Below, piece after piece: positions 10,094 through 21,201 of a DNA stretch of 64,000 bases. The notes under the pieces are model-generated. The model had not been told where the DNA came from. It ran no database searches and saw only the letters and a program-made list of their open reading frames with translations. The DNA is taken from the NCBI GenBank assembly GCA_037178625.1, contig CM074128.1, positions 2,108,001 through 2,172,000 of the forward strand, given 5' to 3'. This DNA comes from Skeletonema tropicum (lineage: Eukaryota > Bacillariophyta > Thalassiosirophyceae > Thalassiosirales > Thalassiosiraceae). Positions within the stretch are counted from its first letter, which is position 1; each line of letters starts with the position of its first letter. Position numbers and translations under genes: made by a program.

Positions 10094-12121
10094 TCATTCG
10101 AAAAATTTCAGTAGTATTGCATCTCTCAGACCGAGGTAGGCGATGATTCGAAGAGGATCTAGCCACGCCCGACCCAAACCAAGGTAAAGCGTACGTTCTA
10201 GCCAGCCAGTATATAGATTTTGAACGCCATTGCCCTCTGCTGCAATGCGCTTCATCGCCAAAGGAACGCTTACCTTTTGGCGTCTCTGCTCGCGATATTT
10301 TGATGGTGCTACAAGCCGTCTTGTTTCTGTAGATTCATCTCTCTCCACTTCGGAAGGCAGTGTAGGGAGAAGAATACGTGTACGCGCAACGTCAAAGGGC
10401 GTAGTCAAGAATGCACAGATGCTAGCCACAACAATAGTTTCAACCTCATACGTTCCCAAGTTTTCGCCACTCGTTAGTATTGCCGCATTTAAGAAAATGC
10501 GGCTCAACAGAAAAGGTATATCACAAACAATCATCGATGGTAAGAGAGCTATGCTGTCCTTCAACCAACTACTCAAGTCTGAGTTAACATTCTTGCCTCC
10601 AAACACTTGTAATCGAAGCGATAAGACATCGGCAGGCGTTCTCAATGCCAAGGCTGCAATATCTGCAACAAATGCTGCAAGCAAGCTGACAACAAGCGCA
10701 TTAAAATATGCTGTCGATGTATTTTCATCATGTGGTAAGATTGACTCAACATATGGGAGTGCCATGCTAAATGCCCTACGAGAAACTTCTTTTGTTCCCG
10801 CATAAACACCAGAAGCTGGAACAGTGATAAGTAGCGAAGGTATTACCCCAGCATAGAGTCCTCCTTTCTTGGTTTCATATAAAAACGTCAGCCACGTCAC
10901 TTTCAATTTGCGTAACAATTTCCTCTTTTTGTTTGTACTGCGCAAGCTTCGTGCTTGTACTCTTGCCTTGACTGTGCTTAATGGATACAGTAAGGTAGTA
11001 CGGATCACTTCTGTAAGACTACCAGCAAGCACAGATGCAACGAATAGCTGGTCATCGGGTATAGACTTTAAGACTTGAACCGATTTGAATTGGCTTGATA
11101 TCAATGGTTGTACTGAAGACGGGAGATACCGCAAGAAAGGAGGTTGGACAACCTTGACTTTTGTAAAGTTTTCTCGATCAATCTTTATTACTGCTGTGGA
11201 TGCTTTGGTATCTTTCAGCTCGACTTCTATTTTGTTCTCAGCTGCTATTTGCTTGATATCACTTGTTTGAAGTTCTTTGCTTTCTGTCTTTTGCGTTGTT
11301 GCCTTTTGTGGATTAGGTGCTGCTTTTTGTTGCGTATCTTGCTTTGAAGTGGCACTGGTGCCAGGTCCTTTTATTTGTTGCGTGCTGAGTTGTTGTGTAG
11401 TTTGATCAACATTGTTATTACTTGCAGGAGCTGGTTTAATATTCTGCTGCAGTTTTTGTTGGGTTTCTTCTCTCACATCATTCACTGTTATAGAAGTATC
11501 AACCCTCGTTGTTACTCCAACTTCTTGCATTTGTCGTGTTATTCGTTCATCTTCTTCCTCAATAACATTTGTGAGAGTTGATCGACCATCATCTCTATCT
11601 TCCACCTCCTTCATCTGCTCCGCAATTCGTTTGTTTTCTTCGACAATCACATCTTTCACAGATGGTGTAGCTGTAGTTTCAATGCCAGCAAAGCTATACA
11701 CTGTTGGTTTCATCATTGGACTCACAAATGAAACAGCTGGAACTTGTCTTGTGTTCAAAATTATTGAATTCTGGATATCATCGTTGCTCATTGCAAAAGA
11801 TGAATCATGAAATGAAAACACTGATATGGCAAGAATGGTGGACACAATTGGAACACTCGGTAGTGCCATGTGTCTATTGTTGCGTTTCTTCTCTTCAACC
11901 ACAAATTCATCTTGAATGTAAGTGTTCAACCTATCGTCAACATTATTATCATTTGTGTACAGGTGTAACTTCTTGATCTCATCTGGTTCATTACGATGAT
12001 GTTTAGAAACTACTGGAGAAGTAGCTATGGTAGGAAACGATGAAGCCAATTTTAGAGCTAACAAAAGTACTAGTGCAATGAGACTTGTGCGCATTTTCCG
12101 CAGCGATACTTTCAGACACAT
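10094..12121 (-). CDS. SLC25-type carrier with probable plastid-targeting pre-sequence
   Basis: The 675-aa protein begins with a hydrophobic signal (MRTSLIALVLLLALKLASSFPTIA) ending in an ASSFP motif, similar to the diatom ASAFAP plastid-import motif. Residues ~150-330 are Gln/Thr/Glu-rich with coiled-coil character. The C-terminal ~320 residues resemble a mitochondrial carrier domain: PLSTVKARVQ, LRTPADVLSLRLQ and TTPFDVARTRILLP are the three Px[DST]xx[KR]x[RK]-type signatures, each followed by transmembrane stretches. The substrate is unknown. Similarity to plastid S-adenosylmethionine carriers is possible but not shown. An alternative start is the ATG at 12094. It is convergent with the AAAP gene (84 bp apart), with no introns or frame breaks. 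Confidence 0.78.
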   Translation of the reverse strand: MCLKVSLRKMRTSLIALVLLLALKLASSFPTIATSPVVSKHHRNEPDEIKKLHLYTNDNNVDDRLNTYIQDEFVVEEKKRNNRHMALPSVPIVSTILAISVFSFHDSSFAMSNDDIQNSIILNTRQVPAVSFVSPMMKPTVYSFAGIETTATPSVKDVIVEENKRIAEQMKEVEDRDDGRSTLTNVIEEEDERITRQMQEVGVTTRVDTSITVNDVREETQQKLQQNIKPAPASNNNVDQTTQQLSTQQIKGPGTSATSKQDTQQKAAPNPQKATTQKTESKELQTSDIKQIAAENKIEVELKDTKASTAVIKIDRENFTKVKVVQPPFLRYLPSSVQPLISSQFKSVQVLKSIPDDQLFVASVLAGSLTEVIRTTLLYPLSTVKARVQARSLRSTNKKRKLLRKLKVTWLTFLYETKKGGLYAGVIPSLLITVPASGVYAGTKEVSRRAFSMALPYVESILPHDENTSTAYFNALVVSLLAAFVADIAALALRTPADVLSLRLQVFGGKNVNSDLSSWLKDSIALLPSMIVCDIPFLLSRIFLNAAILTSGENLGTYEVETIVVASICAFLTTPFDVARTRILLPTLPSEVERDESTETRRLVAPSKYREQRRQKVSVPLAMKRIAAEGNGVQNLYTGWLERTLYLGLGRAWLDPLRIIAYLGLRDAILLKFFE

Positions 12122-12350
12122 TTCAGAGCGAGCGGAGATACAACCATGCGGTTGTGGCCCAGAGCCATGCCTTTTGACGCCGCCACTACTTCTTATGATC
12201 TCCCTGAAGTTGATTGCATTGCGATCGACCGTCGGGCACCATACCTATTCCTACGTTCATCACACGTAGAATTTTCGAACTGAAAAGTCGGGCTTTTCAA
12301 TGAGGCGATTGAGGTCACCAAGAAGGTTGTGGGCAAGGGAGTAGAAGGTG

Positions 12351-13875
12351 ATGGTTGGTGGAGCAAACACAAATAGCAAGAATGGGAAGAAGCGTCCCTT
12401 CGGTGCTACGGTCCGAACATTCAATGATATCTCCAACGGCGTAGGGTCCTGGAACGATAACGATGTAGAAAATAATGATGCATCGAATTCCAAAATTGTT
12501 GTGCAACATATTCCCAATCTACCCAATGACAACGAGGCAGCAGCTATTCTGCGGCGGATACATTACGAATTCAAAGAGATCATCGAGCGACGAAATTGGA
12601 ATGTCCGCTCAATCACTGAAATGTGCTGCTGCGGTGACGGCAAAGATCACTCGCCTCACAAACGTGGTGGACGAAAGACGAAAATCATGCCCAACAATGT
12701 ACTGGGCTACAATCTAACAGCCTCTTCCTATACGAAGACACACGAGATTCATTTACGATTGCGTCATCCTCGTACGCATGTTTTGTTGGATTATGAAAGT
12801 ATTGCTGGTACGATGTGCCATGAGTTAGCACATTGTGTGAGAGGACCGCACGTGAGTTAAACGTTATACGATACGAATATTGTGTACTCCTATTAAATTT
12901 CTCCAGTTCTTGCCATCTTCAACATTCTCATCACAATACTCTTTGTTTCAGGATGCTCATTTTTACAAAGCAATGAATGAGATCGAAGAGCAGTACGCAA
13001 TATATTTGGCCAAGGGGGTAGTTGTGGATAAGGATGGCTTTCCATTGGGAAGCAAGGATGCTCACGTATTGGGGGGTGGACGTGGAGGCGTGGCATCGTC
13101 TTCCAAGAAAGCTGCTGCAGCAGCTGCAGCTGAATCGCGTCGAAAAAAGAATGCAAATGGACTCACTCATGGACATGTGTTAGGGGGAAAGAAACGTGCA
13201 ATGCCAAAAGATCCACGAGAGGCTGCAAGGATTGCAGCAGAGCGTCGGTTGTTGGACTCGAAGTTTTGCCTGCCATGCAACGAGGTTATTGAAATTTTGG
13301 CTGATTCTTCAGATGAAGAAATTGACGATGATGATAGTGATGTGCAACTGATTGAATCTGAAACGTCGACAGCAAAGAGGAACAGCAAGCCGAAAGAAAG
13401 GCGTACGAATGGAAACTCTGCGTTAGACACAAAGCCCAAAGCTGTTGATTATACAACCACGACTACTGCTACATCTTCGGACGACAGTGTCATTGATTTG
13501 ACTGAAGATTCTTATGACATGACCAACTCTTCGTCCTTTGACGACTATTTGACGAGCGGGACATCAGCCATAGATGAGAAAAAGCAGAGTTCATCACGGG
13601 CACAACAAAATCAGGCGATATCAATGTCAGGTAATGATAATGATGACGATGGAGAATACGATAGCGAAATCGGATGGACTTGCCCTAGATGTACACTTCA
13701 TAACACATCCATCGTCTTAGCATGTGAAGCTTGTAATCTGGAACGACAACCTAGCAAGCAACATCAGAAAAAACTTCGTGATGATGAAATCAATCACATC
13801 AAACAAAATGAGGTCAAGCAGTCGTTACAGACATTTGGTGGATTCAATATATACGGCAACAAAAAAGAGAGTTGA
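12351..13875 (+). CDS. WLM-domain metalloprotease, Wss1/SPRTN-like, one intron
   Basis: A predicted DNA-protein-crosslink protease of about 475 aa. The WLM domain spans residues ~60-185, with the zinc-binding motif MCHELAHCVRGPH (HExxH plus a third His) followed by DAHFYKAMNEIEEQY. The intron (12852-12951, GTGAGT...TTTCAG, 100 nt) falls directly after the third His codon. After a basic/Ala-rich linker and an acidic region come SVIDLTEDS, a SUMO-interacting-type motif as in yeast Wss1, and a C-terminal RanBP2-type zinc finger GWTCPRCTLHNTSIVLACEACNLERQ. The ATG at 12351 is preceded in frame only by a GTG. Its role would be repair of protein adducts on DNA, with SUMO or ubiquitin guiding recruitment. 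Confidence 0.87.
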
Positions 13876-13941
13876 AGGCATTGGATGCTTTCAGACTAAC
13901 ATTTCAATTACCATTACTTCTTCTGTATCACTTTGTTGTCG

Positions 13942-15819
13942 TTAACTCTCAAACTCCTTGCCCCACTCACTACTGACAACTGCTGTGTCTCTAGCTTGCA
14001 CATTCAACGCTTCATCTCTTCCAATGTAATTGATATTATCTCTTGCTGCTCTTTCTCCTTCACGCACGAGCATCATGCCTGGAATTGCACTTTCTTCAGC
14101 AGCCATTTCATCATCCTCATCGGGCTTAGCATCAAGAACCAAATTGTCCAATAACTCATCCAAACTAATCTTTTGATCATCTTCATCTTCACCATCCTCA
14201 GCATCGCCATCATTGTCTTCAGTTGTGTTTGTTGCAACTGCTTCAGATTTAAAAACATTCACACGTGTTCTCATCTCTTTATCGGCTTCCAACTCTTGCA
14301 TGAAATCTTCTTCATCAGCCTTCTCCATCTCCACGTCCTTCCTTGCTTTTTTGCCTTTCCTCTCATTTTCTTCGCCCTTCTTGATATCTAACTTTTGAAG
14401 TTTGAACATACGCTTCCTGGCTGCATCTGCCTCACCTGCTGCTACGCCACCATATAACTTGCGAACAACAATAATATCAGGCATTCTCCCCGCAGTTCTC
14501 AAATCTTCTGCCTCATCATCAACCAACTGACAGTCCTTCATATCATAACCCAGACAGACATCGCCACTCTTCAACAAATATCCCAAGTGACTCCTCTCTT
14601 CGATTTGAGAATCATTCGTGCCCAAGTCTGACTCTCGTGCCGCTGTAATAGTGGCAAGTTTACTCCTCTGTTTCTTTCCCACTGCCTTTTTGGAGTGATT
14701 CCGTTCCAAGAATACTGCATCTTTTCCGAGAACGACATAACGGGTTAAGCGAGTTCGTGCCGCCGTAATCACTGGTCGGAATGGATCACGCCAAAAGGCA
14801 TCACTTTCGATCATACCTGTCTGTCCAGTAATAGGATCAATCACATTAATGACATTGGAAATGTTCTTCACCAAGACAAGTCGGTTAATATTACCAATAG
14901 ACCGAGCAAGCTTCTTGGGGAGGAAGAGAAGATCATCTTTACAGACGCCAGCAATTTCAACAAGGTTGGTATATTTGTAGTTTGAAACGTTTGATTTGTC
15001 ATCAGTACCTATTAACTTCTTGGATGATTTGACCTGTAATTATGATTTTGAAAATGGCGTTAGTTGTGCTCTATCATAGATGTATTCAGCTGAGAACAGT
15101 GCAAAACTTACCTTCATTGGGACCACATCTTCAAGGAATGATATGAACCTCGCAGCTTTACCCTTGTCTGGGAAATAAAAGTCCATTCCATCCTTGAAAG
15201 TTTCAATACTCAAACACCCTCTATGCGCACCATGCTTCAAGATCAACTGTTCCAAATACAAAAAAGTACGTTTGTGATTGACACGTTGACGAACTTGTAC
15301 AAGAGACTTCCAAGAACCAGTACGGAACGCAGCTTGGCATTCCACACACTGCTGATTTCGAACCACAAACTCCACAATAAAGGACTGTTGTAAAATAGTT
15401 CCAGTCAACACCTCTCGCTGAATTGTAAGACGGACTTTAAGCCTCATACTATGCGGTTCTGTCCACACCCACGCTGCATCGACTAATCGCACCCTATCCC
15501 CTTCCCCCTTGCGCTTCTTTAATCCGCTAACATTCGAGAGACAAAGTGCCATAAGTTCACGACTTTCAAGCTCACATCCGATCCACTTTCCCGCATCTTG
15601 ATGCCACCGACTGCATCCTCGACACTGGTGCAATTGTGCCTCCGTTGAGATACCTCTTGTAACATCACTTTGGGATGCGAGACAGGAGGGACATGTGTTG
15701 GATGGATTAGGCGCGATGGGTGTTGCACATACGCAGCAAAGAATGGTTGCGGCGGTCCCTCCTCCTTTCATATGCGAGTCTCCTGCTGCAAACGTGTGAT
15801 TCGATTGATACATCTCCAT
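13942..15819 (-). CDS. NMD3: 60S ribosomal subunit export adaptor NMD3, one intron
   Basis: NMD3 bridges pre-60S subunits to the exportin CRM1. Two exons (15112-15819 and 13942-15033) are joined across a 78-nt GT-AG intron (15034-15111), giving 625 codons of sequence including the stop. The N-terminus has the zinc-binding Cys pairs (CCVCATPI, CPSCLASQ, CRGCSRW, CVECQAAF). The middle reads GCLSIETFKDGMDFYF...AARFISFLEDVVPMKVKSSKKLIGTDDKSNVSNYKYT...ICKDD-like and GNINRLVLVKN..NVINVIDP, as in other NMD3 proteins. The acidic C-terminus (ATNTTEDNDGDAEDGEDEDDQ...) is in the position where CRM1 export signals are found. It is convergent with the Wss1-like gene (66 bp) and divergent from the RraA-like gene. 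Confidence 0.92.
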
Positions 15820-16181
15820 GCTGATTTAGTAAAGCGTAGGTAGTTATGCTATGGTAGGATGGTTTGGTTGCTTTTGTTCTTTGATTTGGGGGTGCAAATA
15901 ATGAATGAATGGTTTTGAGGATGTGAAGTGCATAAGATGTATATCTTCTCATCTGTATGTGTCCTATCGCGACTCCCATCAGCATCTTTTGCAACTTTTT
16001 GAAAGCGACGCGAGACGCGAGCTCTGAGCTCAATGTCAATGGCAATGGCACTTTCTGTCATAGGCATTATCATGGTACGATAGGGGCCAATCCTGCCCTT
16101 CGAACAGCTCAAGCCATACGCAACTTCCACAGGTGCACCCCCAGCGTTTCGAACTAGGTATCCACCACATCATCAAAATTC

Positions 16182-16808
16182 ATGATAGCAGCAGCAACTT
16201 CAAGGTTGCTGAATAAAGGCATCACACGATCATCACCTACGTTGGGGAAAATAACATCCAATATGTCAAAGAGGACGCAAGCAACAAGCAATTTCCAGAT
16301 CCCAACGTTAGCAGACTTATGCGATGATCATGTCAACTCACCTACACGACTATCCGTCGTCGAACCCGGCTTGTTCTTTCAATTTGGAAAGCTCCCTCGG
16401 TTCCACGGACAGATCCAAACTGTCCGATGTTTTGAGAGCAACCCTACCGTTCGAGAAGTGCTATCGACACCAGGCAATCATCAAGTGCTAGTAGTTGATG
16501 GAGGTGGGAGCAAAAGAGTTGCAATCATGGGGGATCAAATTGCAAAACTTGCAGTTGACAACAACTGGGCAGGAGTAATTGTCAATGGCTGTATTAGAGA
16601 TTCAGCCATTATAAATGAACTTGATATTGGAGTTAGAGCATTGGGAACTCATCCAGTAAAGAGTTTGAAGACCTACCCTGGAGAAAAGAATACAAATTGT
16701 AACTTTGGCGGTGTTGAATTCGTCCCTGGGCAGTGGGTTTATGTTGACGAGGATGGGATACTTGTGAGTGAAACGCCACTTACGGGGAACGAAAACGCCA
16801 AGCTGTAA
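16182..16808 (+). CDS. RraA-fold protein (HMG/oxaloacetate aldolase-like)
   Basis: The 208-aa protein matches the RraA/4-hydroxy-4-methyl-2-oxoglutarate aldolase family: TLADLCDDHV, VVDGGGSKRVAIMGDQIAKLAV, NNWAGVIVNGCIRDSAIINELDIGVRALGTHP and GGVEFVPGQWVYVDEDGILVS. The GDQ.....NGCIRD block supplies the metal- and substrate-binding residues of the aldolase subgroup. Whether it acts as an aldolase/decarboxylase or as an RNase E-type regulator cannot be told. A ~45-residue Ser/Thr/Arg-rich N-terminal extension resembles an organelle transit peptide. It shares a 362-bp divergent upstream region with NMD3 and converges on MCM7 (112 bp). Confidence 0.85.
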   Translation: MIAAATSRLLNKGITRSSPTLGKITSNMSKRTQATSNFQIPTLADLCDDHVNSPTRLSVVEPGLFFQFGKLPRFHGQIQTVRCFESNPTVREVLSTPGNHQVLVVDGGGSKRVAIMGDQIAKLAVDNNWAGVIVNGCIRDSAIINELDIGVRALGTHPVKSLKTYPGEKNTNCNFGGVEFVPGQWVYVDEDGILVSETPLTGNENAKL

Positions 16809-16920
16809 TTTAGTCATGTTGGTGGATTGTTAGTGTGGTATTCTGTGGACGGTCGTAGACACAGTTCAAAAGAGAATTGGTATACAAACGAATGTTATTA
16901 TGAAAAGAAGTTAAATTGGA

Positions 16921-19796
16921 TTAATGACCTTGATCTCCGAGCATTTCAATATGAGTACCAGTGGAATTCATCATGATGATATCTAAATTTTGGTACTCCT
17001 CCAGACACTGCTTTAACTGCTGATCAGTGAAGCCTTTCCTCAGCACCATCGCTTCAACCAACTTGAGTTCGATGCGTTGAGATCTAGAAGAAGTTGAAAA
17101 ATCTCTGATGATATTAAAGATACGAGATGTCACATCTTCTCCTCCCCACTTGCGTTTCGCAGAGTTCTGATCTCCAAGACCACCATCGTCTTGCTCCATC
17201 AAGCTCGATTTACTCATGTGGGTCAGTCGAATAGCCTCATCAACATCTTCACGAGCGACATAATCAGAGAATCGAAGACGAGCAAGCCCCTGACTCAAAC
17301 GCAAGATTGACAACAACTGACGCGGCGTCATCACGGTTTGATCTCCGTTCTTTTGCTTTCGTCCCTCTGGAGTTCCTTGCGAACGCAAACTGACGTATGC
17401 TTCAACAATATATGGTGCCACATCCTCCGGTACTACCGGTTGGTGCTTCCTCGCTCGAGAAATGTATTCACGCAAGACATTAGATGATATCTCTTGCTGG
17501 CTATTGTCATCAACTTGTTCGTTCTGTCCAAAGTTATCAGCGTCATCCATGTCATCTTCGTCCATCGGTACAGTATCAACAGTGTCAGATTTCTTCGCAC
17601 TCTCAGTGCCTTCATTTTGATGGACATATGTCACGTGGCGAGCAAGAGCCATATCACGATCAACATCAGCAACGTCCAAAATTAAAAACATCAGATCAAA
17701 ACGACTCAAGAGAGAGTTAGGAAGGTTGACGTTTTCTGATAGTGATTTTCTTCGATTGTATCTCCCGTAAAGTGGATTTGCTGCAGCAAGGACAGCTGCG
17801 CGTGCATTCAAAGTTGCCACAATTCCTGCTTTTGCAACGCTCACAGTTTGCTGTTCCATTACTTCATGGATGGCCGTTCGATCAGCTTCGTCCATCTTGT
17901 CGAACTCATCAATTGCACAGATGCCTCTGTCAGCAAGGACCAAGTGCTCCTCCTTCCAACGCCAGTTCTCCAGTTGTAACATCTTTCGTAATTGCTGCGG
18001 TAAGACCCACGCCGGATGAACCTTTACCAGTGGTGTATACACCTCTTGGTGTGATGGATGCCACATGCTTCAATAACTGTGACTTGGCTACTCCAGGATC
18101 ACCCATGAGGCAGATGTTGATGTCTCCACGAATGCGCATGCCGTCTGGGAGCTTGCGGGTGCAGCCGCCGACCAACTGAAGTAGCAATGCTCGTTTGATA
18201 TCCTCGTGACCAAAAATCTCGGGAGCAATGGCAGAAGAAAGCGCTCCAACTGGGTCATCTCCAGTTGCAATCTCTCGAATCTGTTCTTCCAACTTGGCCC
18301 TTTCCTCTTCTGCTAAACTTTCACTGATAGAATCATCGTAAGACTTTTTGTGAACAATAATGTTTTGAGCCTCGACGAAAGTAGTAGTCACCAACCCAGC
18401 CTTCATGGCGCGGTAACCACCCTCAGCTAACACGTTGCTGGCAAAAATACTCCATCAATTGTTACTTCGTTACCAGGAGAAGCAAGACGTGTCAACTCTC
18501 CACGGCAATGCACAGTCAAGCTCCTTGGAACGTGCCCCATGGGCACCTGATTCGGTAGTTCTTGCTAACTTCAACTCTTGAAACTTGACAAACTTACTTC
18601 CTCGTGTTTGCAGATGCAGTGTATCTCCATGCTTAGTTGCTTTCTGACACTCTGTACTGGGACACAATCGCTGTGGCAGGAATTCACGTTTATTGTGCAC
18701 CACTTGATAGATTTCACATCCGCATGCATCACAAGTGTAGGTGGCCACCGTACAAGCAGGTTTGACATCAGAGGCACGGACAATCATCCCACTCACAGTT
18801 ACCAGATGTCCCATAGCACGTGATCGGATCTGACGAAGAGACACAGCCGGAATTGCTGACGAGCCATATTGAGACGAATCATTGTCTCTAAACTGCACAT
18901 CAAACGGTGCGTACACTCCAGGTCTTCTCAGTGGCAAAACTCTCAATTCATATCCGTCTCATCAATAGTGCAGGTAATTCTTCCGTCGCAGTGCCGCCAG
19001 TTCCATTCCCAGCACCCAAGACGGCAGCATCATTCTCCAGCCCTCCTCCACCTAAAGGACCATTGACATCATCGCCCAAGTTATTGGCATTATTTTGTAC
19101 CTCTGCTTGCCTAGCCTCCTGCTTGCGCTTGACGTTGTTCCATGAGTACATCAATACTATCACGTGCGGATGATGCACCGCCACGTCGTCCTCCTGTTCC
19201 AGTAACCTGCATTTTACTCAATACTGAATCGATCACCTTGCAAAACAACTCATGATACCTCGTAGCATTCTTCGTGGCAGCGTCGAGCCAATTCCAAGCC
19301 ACGCACAGCATCCCAAATTGCCAATTCCGAGAGAGGCACTTCCACTAAATATGTCTTTTGATAAGAATTGTTGATTGGTTCACGATTTTTAATGCGTTGT
19401 AAATGGGGTGGGTAGCATGTTGTGCGGCGGACTAATTGTTTGCCCTCAGCGGTAGGTTCTAGCAATAAATCATCGTCATCTATGTCATCTAAATCATCAT
19501 CAGAGTTGTTCACGGTGGTGAGAATTGTGTGCTCCTTGAGAAAGTCGGCGAATATGGCTGCGATGAAGATGTTGATGGCAACGTAGTGGTAGATAATGGA
19601 TGCAGGTTAGCTGCAAGAAAAATGATATGACATGACACGTGCATATTGCACATCACATGAGCAGAAAAATGCAACAAGATATAGCATCGCTTCAGCAAAA
19701 CTGGGCAGCAATAATAATTCAACCACTCTCACCTTCATCTTCATCGTAGCTTGGGTACTGTGCCCCGGCAACGTCGTCCCTTGCAGTGGCGTCCAT
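16921..19796 (-). CDS. MCM7: Replicative helicase subunit MCM7, one intron, several single-base frame breaks
   Basis: An AAA+ MCM subunit of the replicative helicase. A 64-nt first exon (19733-19796) is joined by a 175-nt GT-AG intron (19558-19732) to [21 protein letters not shown]. Seen in order are the zinc-binding region [12 protein letters not shown]...CPSTEC, the N-terminal OB fold ([19 protein letters not shown]), Walker [30 protein letters not shown], Walker [10 protein letters not shown], and the arginine finger in [11 protein letters not shown]. The MCM7-specific text includes [22 protein letters not shown]. The frame breaks at about 19270, 19140, 18958, 18555 and 17940 (each one extra base) and about 18435 (one missing). 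With these corrected the length is 899 codons including stop. It is divergent from dUTPase, with 254 bp between the ATGs. Confidence 0.92.
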
Positions 19797-20050
19797 GGTG
19801 ACAGTTATGTAGGCAGCTTTTGGCTTATGGCTTTTGTTCAGAATTAGTACGCAGCAGCTCGACCGGACGCGGGACAGAGGAGGTGGGGACGGACCCTTTT
19901 TTCCGGGAACCGTTCGTTTGGCTTGATCAGTCCTATGAAGAAGATCTCGTCTATCTCTCCAGAGCCGCCCCCACCCTATTCAGCTATCTAACTTCCGCAG
20001 ATGGCGATACATCTCCAGCCTTCTATTACATTGTTTCCACACCTCCCATC

Positions 20051-20682
20051 ATGCTATTGGTAAAACTCCTCAGTCCTAATGCCACTATGCCAACTCGCTG
20101 GTCACCCGAATCTGCTGGGTTTGATTTATGTGCAGCGGAGCCTAAAGTCGTACCTGCTGGGGGGATGGCAGTTATTAAAACTGACTTGAGTGTTGCCTGT
20201 CCAGAGGGAACTTATGCCCGTATCGCTCCAAGGAGGCAAGTCCGACAATGCTCGATATTGTGTGCTATGTTATCATGCATTCATATTAATTCCTGCGTTT
20301 TGTTCTGTTGTGTATTATGTAGTGGTGTTGCTGTTAAGAGAATGATCGGCTGTGGTGCTGGAGTTGTCGATGCTGACTGTAAGCTAAAATTGAAGTACAA
20401 ATTAACAGCCTCGCTTATTTCATTGTAACCCATCTCAAAATTTCATATTCATATATTTTTTAAACAGATCGAGGAAATGTAGGTGTGGTTCTCTTCAATT
20501 TCGGTCATGAGGATTTTCATGTTTACATTGGAGATCGCATTGCCCAATTAATCCTCGAAAGAATTTCAATGGTTCATGCAGTGCAGGTTGACGAATTGAC
20601 AGAGACACAACGTGGTGTTGGTGGATTTGGATCGACATCTGCACCCAGCAGCAGAAGAGACAAAAGTGATTTACCTCCGTGA
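20051..20682 (+). CDS. DUT: dUTP diphosphatase (dUTPase), two introns
   Basis: Trimeric dUTPase hydrolyses dUTP to dUMP, keeping uracil out of DNA and supplying thymidylate synthesis. Exons 20051-20235, 20323-20378 and 20468-20682 give 151 aa, the usual length. All five motifs are present: [11 protein letters not shown] (1), IAPRSGVAV (2, split by intron 1), [16 protein letters not shown] (3, split by intron 2), [10 protein letters not shown] (4) and RGVGGFGST (5). Intron 1 has a GC-AG boundary (GCAAGT...TGTAG); intron 2 is GTAAGC...AACAG. The start is the ATG before [16 protein letters not shown]; longer upstream open sequence lacks an in-frame ATG and family similarity. It is divergent from MCM7, suggesting a shared S-phase promoter region. 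Confidence 0.93.
20236..20322 (+). other. GC-AG intron (first intron of dUTPase)
   Basis: The exon ends CCAAGGAG and the intron begins GCAAGT, the strong-consensus context typical of GC donors. It ends TATGTAG. Splicing at these sites recreates the invariant dUTPase motif 2 (APRSG) exactly; no GT donor nearby does so in frame. Confidence 0.85.
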
Positions 20683-20761
20683 TAGATTACGAAGAGAGAA
20701 CTCTCACTGTGAAATTGTTGGATTTATTGCGTGCGTCTTTCCCCATGTCATCTATCAAAGC

Positions 20762-21201
20762 CATTGCAAAATATTGTTCGGGTTAAACATGTGTCGCCCT
20801 CTCTCGCGGATCAACTAACGCCAGGGGTGCATTCCGTCCAACCAACACTGCCACGGCCACGGCTCCAGCACCAAATATACATATATATAATTTATAATAT
20901 CATTCGTGTTACATAGATGTGGCACATTTTGGATAGGTAAATGGCATTAATACATAGTTACTTCTAGCTTGTGCAGCTTCTCTCAGATGTCTTGCTTGTT
21001 TTGGTATTCAATCAAAGTGGCAGTCATTGCAAAATATTGTGTAGGTTAAACTATTTAGTGTTGTTGATCGCCTTCTATTCGTGTTACATAGATGTGGCAC
21101 ATTTTGGATAGGTAAATGGCATTAATACATAGTTACTTCTAGCTTGTGCAGCTTCTCTCAGATGTCTTGCTTGTTTTGGTATTCAATCAAAGTGGCAGTC
21201 A
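20762..21201. repeat. Tandem duplication covering the 3' end of the MORN gene
   Basis: Positions 20902-21026 and 21077-21201 are near-identical copies 175 bp apart (ATTCGTGTTACATAGATG ... GTGGCAGTCA). A second shared element, CATTGCAAAATATTGT..GGTTAAAC, precedes each copy (about 20762 and 21025). The right-hand copy contains the last ~15 codons and stop of the MORN-type gene on the minus strand, so the left copy is a detached duplicate of that gene end. No other gene is seen in 20683-21157. Confidence 0.8.

Noticed and set aside
19820..20050. N-terminal extension of dUTPase by 77 codons
   Set aside because: The extension begins with TTG, has no ATG or family similarity, and would occupy most of the MCM7-dUTPase divergent promoter.
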